Shown here in pieces: positions 32,051 through 38,048 of a DNA stretch of 38,048 nucleotides. Each line of letters begins with the position of its first letter. Within the stretch, counting starts at the first letter, position 1. The notes beneath the pieces are model-generated. The model was not told the origin of the DNA. It did not search any database and was given only the letters and a program-made list of their open reading frames with translations. Both the position numbers and the translations under genes were made by a program. The stretch comes from Caulobacter vibrioides (GTDB lineage: Bacteria; Pseudomonadota; Alphaproteobacteria; Caulobacterales; Caulobacteraceae): assembly GCA_001449105.1 (NCBI GenBank), contig LNIY01000099.1, forward strand, positions 1 through 38,048, written 5' to 3'.

Positions 32051-32224
32051 CCTCTCCCATAGGGAGAGGGAGGGGCCCGCCGCGAAGCGGTGGGAGGGTG
32101 AGGGGTTGAACCCTCACCGCTTTGTCCACGATCGTGCCGGCACGCCGTCTTCAGTCCCTAACCCCTCATCCTCCCATCCCGACATGCGTCGGGATGGGCC
32201 CCTCCTTCTCCCTCTGGGAGAAGG
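32051..32224. repeat. Composite palindromic intergenic repeat (CTCCC/GGGAG type), complete copy
   Basis: The element starts with hairpin CCTCTCCC-ATA-GGGAGAGG (32051-32069) and ends with CCTTCTCCC-TCT-GGGAGAAGG (32204-32224). Near the right end is a third perfect stem, CCCATCCCGAC-ATGC-GTCGGGATGGG (32173-32198). Outer blocks (GGGAGGGTGAGGGGTT against AACCCCTCATCCTCCC) pair over a distance, so the whole forms a large inverted repeat. It separates convergent genes. A related element ends the window. Confidence 0.8.
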
Positions 32225-32233
32225 TAAGTCGAC

Positions 32234-33673
32234 CTACTCCGCCGCCTGCTTGGGCGCGTAGCCGAGGATGGCCTTGGTCTCCAGGAATTCCCCGAAGGCG
32301 TGGTCGCCCCATTCGCGGCCGTTGCCGCTCATCTTGTAGCCGCCGAACGGGGCCATCAGGTCAGGACTTGCTCCATTGAGGTTGACCTGGCCGGCGCGCA
32401 GCTTGGCGGCGACCTTGCGGACCCCCTCCGGATCGCCGCCCGAGACATAGGCGGCCAGGCCGTATTCGGTGTCGTTGCCGATCTCGACGGCCTGGTCGAC
32501 GCTGTCGTAGCCGAGGATCGACAGCACCGGGCCGAAGATCTCTTCCTTGGCGATGGTCATGTCGGGGGTGACGTTGGCGAAGACCGTCGGCTTGACGTAG
32601 TAGCCGATCTCCAGCCCCTCGGGCTTGCCCGGACCGCCGGCCACCAGGGTCGCGCCCTCGTCGACGCCCTTCTGGATCAGGCCCTGGATCTTGGTCCACT
32701 GCACCTCGGACACCACGGGACCCAGCTTGGAATTGCCGCTGGGGTCGCCGACCGTGTGGGCCTCGGCGGCGGCCTTGGCGATGGCGATCACCTCGTCCAT
32801 GCGCTTGGCCGGCACGAGCATGCGGGTGGGGGCGTTGCACGACTGGCCCGAGTTCATCATCACCGAGGCCACGCCGCCGCCGACGGCGCGCTGGAAGTCG
32901 GCGTCGTCGAGGATGATGTTGGGGCTCTTGCCGCCCAGTTCCTGGTGCACGCGCTTGACGGTCGGGGCGGCGTTCTTGGCCACCTCGATGCCGGCCCGGG
33001 TCGAGCCGGTGAACGACACCATGTCGACCTCGGGATGCGAGGACAGCGCCGCGCCGACCGTCGGGCCGTCGCCGTTGACCAGGTTGAACACCCCGGCCGG
33101 CACGCCGGCGGCCTCCAGGATCTCGGTCCACACCCAGGCCGAGAACGGGGCCACTTCAGAGGGCTTGAGCACCATGGTGCAGCCGACCGCCAGGGCCGGC
33201 GCGACCTTGCAGGCGATCTGGTTCACCGGCCAGTTCCACGGCGTGATGAAGGCGCAGACGCCGATCGGCTCCTTGACCAGGCGGGTCGTGCCGCGATCTT
33301 CCTCGAAGTGGTAGTCCTTCAGCACCTGCAGCGCGGTCTGGACGTGGGCGATGCCCATGGCCGCCTGGGCGCGCTGGGCCAGCCAGGCGGGGGCGCCCAT
33401 CTCCTCGGTGATGGCCTTGGCCATGTCCTCGAAGCGCTTCTGGTACTCGGCGATGATCCGCTCGAGCAGGTCGATGCGTTCCTCGCGGCTGGTCTGGGAA
33501 TAGGTCGCGAAGGCCTTGCGGGCGGCGCGGACGGCCAGATCCACGTCCTCGACCGAGCCCAGGGTCACCCGGCCGGCGACGCCTTCCGTGGCCGGATTGA
33601 TGACGTCCACCGTCTTGTCGGACTTCGGTTCGACCCATTGGCCGTCGATGTAGAACTTCAGGTAGTCGCGCAT
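32234..33673 (-). CDS. NAD(P)-dependent aldehyde dehydrogenase
   Basis: The 479-residue enzyme has the full ALDH signature: PWNWPVNQIACKVAPALAVGCT, the coenzyme loop FTGSTRAGIEV, general base Glu245 in HQELGGKSP and nucleophile Cys279 in NSGQSCNAPTR. EEIFGPVLSILGY also appears. It oxidises an aldehyde to the acid with NAD or NADP. The specific aldehyde is not evident. The ATG has AGGAGG seven bases upstream. Length and all motifs are standard. It stands alone as a minus-strand gene with repeats on its downstream side. Confidence 0.95.
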   Translation of the reverse strand: MRDYLKFYIDGQWVEPKSDKTVDVINPATEGVAGRVTLGSVEDVDLAVRAARKAFATYSQTSREERIDLLERIIAEYQKRFEDMAKAITEEMGAPAWLAQRAQAAMGIAHVQTALQVLKDYHFEEDRGTTRLVKEPIGVCAFITPWNWPVNQIACKVAPALAVGCTMVLKPSEVAPFSAWVWTEILEAAGVPAGVFNLVNGDGPTVGAALSSHPEVDMVSFTGSTRAGIEVAKNAAPTVKRVHQELGGKSPNIILDDADFQRAVGGGVASVMMNSGQSCNAPTRMLVPAKRMDEVIAIAKAAAEAHTVGDPSGNSKLGPVVSEVQWTKIQGLIQKGVDEGATLVAGGPGKPEGLEIGYYVKPTVFANVTPDMTIAKEEIFGPVLSILGYDSVDQAVEIGNDTEYGLAAYVSGGDPEGVRKVAAKLRAGQVNLNGASPDLMAPFGGYKMSGNGREWGDHAFGEFLETKAILGYAPKQAAE

Positions 33674-33834
33674 GGGTTCCTCCTGCCGGGCCGCTCTAAC
33701 CTGGGACGGGGGCGGCGCTCTTTCAAACGCTCATTCTAATTATCGGCGATCAGGTTGGAAGAGGCGCCGTCGGTGGAGTTTGTTAATTCGCCTCGCGGAA
33801 GTTGCGTCTCACCATTCGACGTGAGGGAACCGCC

Positions 33835-34458
33835 ATGGCCAAGCTGCTGCCGCTGAAGACGCTGCTGGACAGAGGGGCCGACAGCCAGGCCGTCCTGGCG
33901 GTGGAGCAACTGGCCGCCGAGCGGCATGTGCTCGATGAGGCTGCGTTCCGCGCGCCGCCGGAGCCGCACGACAACGCCAACGTGCCCGTCGTGGCGCTGG
34001 ATGCGATCGCGCACCACAGCTACGGCTACGGGGCCGGCGACGCCCCCGGCGCCCTGGCGGCGGACTTCGCCTCCCTCTCCAAATCGGAAGCCCGGCTGAT
34101 CATCGAGCTGGCCGCCGCCGCGACCGACCGCCCGACGGACGAGCGGCCCACCCAGAGATACCTGGTCGACCTCGACCGGGCCGCCTCGACCCATGAAGCG
34201 GCGCTTCTTCGCATCGACATCCGGACCTCGGTCTTGCCGCTGGAGAAGACGCACCCGCTGTCGAAGCACATCGACGGGCTGCTGGTCGTCTCAGCGGCCC
34301 GATCGTTCGTCGACATCACCAAGATGCCGCTGCACACGTTCATGGCGATCTATCAGCGCCAGCTGGCGCTATCGAACCGCCCGGCAAAGGACATCATGGA
34401 TGCGCTGGAGACTGTCCGGCACGTCTGGCAGCGAAGGCTGGAGCGACTCCAGGCCTAG
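33835..34458 (+). CDS. Unknown cytosolic protein
   Basis: The 207-residue product starts at ATG 33835 behind GAGGGAA. It is helical and rich in Ala/Leu, with no signal peptide or membrane span. Segments such as ALDAIAHHSYGYGAGD, PTQRYLVDLDRAAS and HPLSKHIDGLLVVSAARSFVDITKMPLHTF look structured, but I recognise no family. Composition is typical of the replicon. It is divergent from the aldehyde dehydrogenase, with 160 bases between them in which I see no clear regulatory element. Confidence 0.72.
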   Translation: MAKLLPLKTLLDRGADSQAVLAVEQLAAERHVLDEAAFRAPPEPHDNANVPVVALDAIAHHSYGYGAGDAPGALAADFASLSKSEARLIIELAAAATDRPTDERPTQRYLVDLDRAASTHEAALLRIDIRTSVLPLEKTHPLSKHIDGLLVVSAARSFVDITKMPLHTFMAIYQRQLALSNRPAKDIMDALETVRHVWQRRLERLQA

Positions 34459-34499
34459 GTCGGGTCGACATGCAGTAATTTGGGTCGCTTCTCACCGAG

Positions 34500-34521
34500 C
34501 TTCCCCGCGAAGGCGGGGAAG
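34500..34521. terminator. Perfect hairpin between convergent genes
   Basis: CTTCCCCGC (34500-34508) and GCGGGGAAG (34513-34521) form a 9-bp stem with loop GAAG. It lies 41 bases after one stop and 34 bases before the end of the opposite gene. There is no U-run. It is probably a bidirectional terminator or a short repeat. Confidence 0.55.
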
Positions 34522-34555
34522 AACGGATTGAGGGCGCGGTCGTCGATAAGCCGCC

Positions 34556-35944
34556 TCAGCACTCCACCCGGTTCACCGACAGGCCCACGGCCAGGCCGCC
34601 GAGCGAGGTCTCCTTGTAGATCTCGTTCATGTCCTCGCCGGTGCGCTTCATCGTGGCGATGACCTTGTCGAGTGACACCGAGTGCTGGCCGTCGCCGAGC
34701 AGGGCCAGGCGCGCGGCGTCGATGGCCTTGATGGCGCCCATGGCGTTGCGCTCGATGCAGGGGATCTGCACCAGGCCGCCGATCGGGTCGCAGGTGAGGC
34801 CCAGATTGTGCTCCATGCCGATCTCGGCGGCGTTCTCGATCTGGGCGTTGGTTCCGCCCAGGGCGGCGCAAAGGCCGCCAGCCGCCATCGAGCAGGCCAC
34901 GCCCACCTCGCCCTGGCAGCCGACCTCGGCCCCGCTGATCGAGGCGTTGCGCTTGTAGAGCGCGCCGACGGCGGCCGCCGTCAGCAGGAAGGTGCGGATC
35001 TGCTCCGGGGTCCCCTTGTGGAAGCGCACGAAGAACCGCAGCACGGCCGGCACCAGGCCCGCGGCGCCGTTGGTCGGGGCGGTGACCACGCGGCCGCCGG
35101 CGGCGTTCTCCTCGTTGACCGCCATGGCCCACAGGTTGACGAAGTCCATGGCCGCCAGCGGATCGCTCATCTGGCGCTCCATCCGGCCGAGGATCGTCTG
35201 GTGGATCTGGCGAGCGCGGCGCTTGACCGACAGGCCGCCGGGCAGGACGCCGTCCTCGCGCATGCCCCGGTCGATGCAGGCCTCCATGGCCCCGAAGATG
35301 CGGTCGAGGCCGGCGTTCATCTCGCCCTCGCTCATCCGGGCCAGCTCGTTGGCGGCCATCACCTGGGCGATGGTCAGTCCCGCCTGCTCGGCGCGCTCCA
35401 GGAGGTCGGCCGAGCTTTCGAACGGGAACGGGATGGCCGGACCTTCCTCGGGCGGCGCGTTGCGGCCCATCTCGCTCTCGTCGCGCACGAAGCCGCCGCC
35501 GATCGAGAAATAGGTGCGCTCGGCCAGCACGCCGCCTTCGGCGTCGAAGGCGGTGAAGGTCAGGGCGTTGGGGTGCTGGGGCAGGCGCTCGTGGCCGGCG
35601 AAGACAATGTCGCGGGCCTCGTCGAAGCCGATGCCGACCTCGCCGCCCAGCATCATCCATTGGGTGGCCTTGGTTTCCGCGAGCGCCGCCTCGCCGGCGT
35701 CGGGATCGAGCGTGGCGGGCGCAAAGCCCATCAGCCCCAGGATCACGGCGCGGTCGGTGGCGTGACCCTTGCCGGTCAGGGCCAGCGACGCATAGAGCCG
35801 GGTCTCGACCCGGGCCGTGAGGGCTAGCCGGCCGGCGGCGCGCAGCCGCTCGACGAACATCACCCCCGCCGTCATCGGCCCCATGGTGTGGCTGCTGGAA
35901 GGGCCGACGCCCAGCTTGAAGAGGTCGAAGACGGAGGCGGTCAT
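34556..35944 (-). CDS. sdaA: L-serine ammonia-lyase, iron-sulfur, single chain
   Basis: The 462-residue enzyme opens [23 protein letters not shown], the standard start of single-chain bacterial L-serine dehydratases. Cluster cysteines are in [11 protein letters not shown] and in [14 protein letters not shown], and the chain ends VEC. In characterised relatives the C-terminal cysteine reaches back to the 4Fe-4S cluster and blocks the empty active site, and it is present here. The reaction is serine to pyruvate plus ammonia, with cluster Fe acting as Lewis acid. ATG 35944 is chosen by family start. ATG 35974 would add ten residues, and that codon is part of a palindromic repeat. sdaA is used for the single-chain family; paralogue assignment is open. 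Confidence 0.93.
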   Translation of the reverse strand: MTASVFDLFKLGVGPSSSHTMGPMTAGVMFVERLRAAGRLALTARVETRLYASLALTGKGHATDRAVILGLMGFAPATLDPDAGEAALAETKATQWMMLGGEVGIGFDEARDIVFAGHERLPQHPNALTFTAFDAEGGVLAERTYFSIGGGFVRDESEMGRNAPPEEGPAIPFPFESSADLLERAEQAGLTIAQVMAANELARMSEGEMNAGLDRIFGAMEACIDRGMREDGVLPGGLSVKRRARQIHQTILGRMERQMSDPLAAMDFVNLWAMAVNEENAAGGRVVTAPTNGAAGLVPAVLRFFVRFHKGTPEQIRTFLLTAAAVGALYKRNASISGAEVGCQGEVGVACSMAAGGLCAALGGTNAQIENAAEIGMEHNLGLTCDPIGGLVQIPCIERNAMGAIKAIDAARLALLGDGQHSVSLDKVIATMKRTGEDMNEIYKETSLGGLAVGLSVNRVEC

Positions 35945-35968
35945 TGTAGGGGTAATCGCAAAATGGGT

Positions 35969-36066
35969 CGTCATCCCGGAAGCGCCGCAGGCGCTATCCG
36001 GGACCCAGGGGCGGTGCGCACCGCCCCTGGGTCCCGGCTCTGCGCTGCGCTCCGGCCGGGATGACG
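35969..36066. repeat. REP-like palindromic intergenic repeat, copy 2
   Basis: The ends are the same 11-bp inverted pair as at 14209-14347 (CGTCATCCCGG / CCGGGATGACG). The centre is a 40-bp perfect palindrome (35998-36037) built from CCGGGACCCAGGGG and its complement. Left of it is the hairpin AGCGCC-GCA-GGCGCT (35981-35995). It lies between two minus-strand genes. Confidence 0.88.
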
Positions 36067-36093
36067 GCTGAAAGGAGCGCGGCCTTTAGTTCG

Positions 36094-37782
<1,689 letters not shown>

Positions 37783-37885
37783 CGTCGCTACTCTTTTCGA
37801 GCGGTTCGTTTCGAGGTCGCGGACCCTAGCGGGAGGTTTTGACCGCCGCTAGGGGGCTGAGAAAAAGAGGATTACCTGACAGCGT

Positions 37886-38048
37886 CCTTCTCCCCTTGCG
37901 GGAGAAGGTGGCGGCCGAAGGACGTCGGATGAGGGGTCGAAGGCCGGCGCTACCCCCTCAGTCGCTCCGCGACAGCTCCCCCAGAGGGGGAGCATCTTTC
38001 TGGCGCGGCGCTCATAGATCCTCCCCCTCTGGGGGAGGTGGCCCGGAG
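37886..38048. repeat. Composite palindromic repeat, cut by the window end
   Basis: Three perfect hairpins follow each other: CCTTCTCCC/GGGAGAAGG (37886-37908), GCTCCCCC-AGA-GGGGGAGC (37975-37993) and CCTCCCCC-TCT-GGGGGAGG (38020-38038). Spacer blocks GGATGAGGGGTCG and TACCCCCTCAG pair loosely. It is the same family as 32051-32224, and more may lie beyond the window. Confidence 0.75.

Noticed and set aside
29477..32062. 861-codon plus-strand frame overlapping the M28 gene
   Set aside because: Arg/Gly/Pro-rich shifted frame of the real gene; no domain or start signal.

Overview
The window is about 38 kb of GC-rich DNA packed with genes. It looks like the chromosome of a Caulobacter-type alphaproteobacterium (Caulobacterales). 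The evidence is the very high GC at third codon positions, a long TonB-dependent receptor, a periplasmic-type molybdenum aldehyde oxidoreductase, TTG..GCTA promoter-like sequence, several one-helix miniproteins and two families of palindromic intergenic repeats. This placement is inferred from gene content and style, not from a marker gene.

Layout. 1-1.2 kb: a GreA/GreB C-terminal (Rnk-like) domain with a disturbed 5' end, an unknown gene, and an unlisted 26-residue membrane miniprotein. 1.3-3.0 kb: a Nudix hydrolase, then a two-gene toxin-antitoxin module (HTH antitoxin, PIN toxin) with a clear promoter/operator, lying between ordinary chromosomal genes. 3.0-9.0 kb: YchF, then coupled genes for two related exported proteins with a DxDxDG loop, an L,D-transpeptidase lipoprotein, two related two-helix membrane proteins, and two dienelactone-hydrolase-type enzymes. 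9.0-10.2 kb: two unknown envelope genes on the minus strand. 10.4-14.2 kb: paoA-paoB-paoC. 14.2-15.9 kb: a palindromic repeat, then a divergent LytTR membrane regulator and DUF2306 membrane protein with a candidate LytTR operator between them.

16.0-18.05 kb holds the most interesting locus. A TIR-domain protein with the catalytic glutamate in place carries a long C-terminal half that resembles a catalytically degraded Nudix fold. It is followed at 60 bp by a three-helix membrane protein. The arrangement resembles Thoeris-like or TIR/membrane-effector phage defence, but neither the second half of the TIR protein nor the membrane partner matches a named Thoeris component that I recognise.

18.2-22.2 kb (minus): RtcB RNA ligase, a small ORF with a strong terminator, a one-helix unknown, a 41-residue miniprotein and SelO. 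22.4-26.7 kb: a TonB-dependent receptor, a textbook terminator, and an orphan phage-tailspike-like gene of lower GC. 26.8-29.4 kb (minus): DUF3060 protein, lipoprotein and MFS transporter, a possible operon. 29.6-32.0 kb: a membrane-anchored M28 peptidase. 32.2-37.8 kb: aldehyde dehydrogenase, an unknown gene, L-serine ammonia-lyase and a second M28 peptidase, separated by palindromic repeats. I saw no tRNA, rRNA, CRISPR array or insertion sequence.
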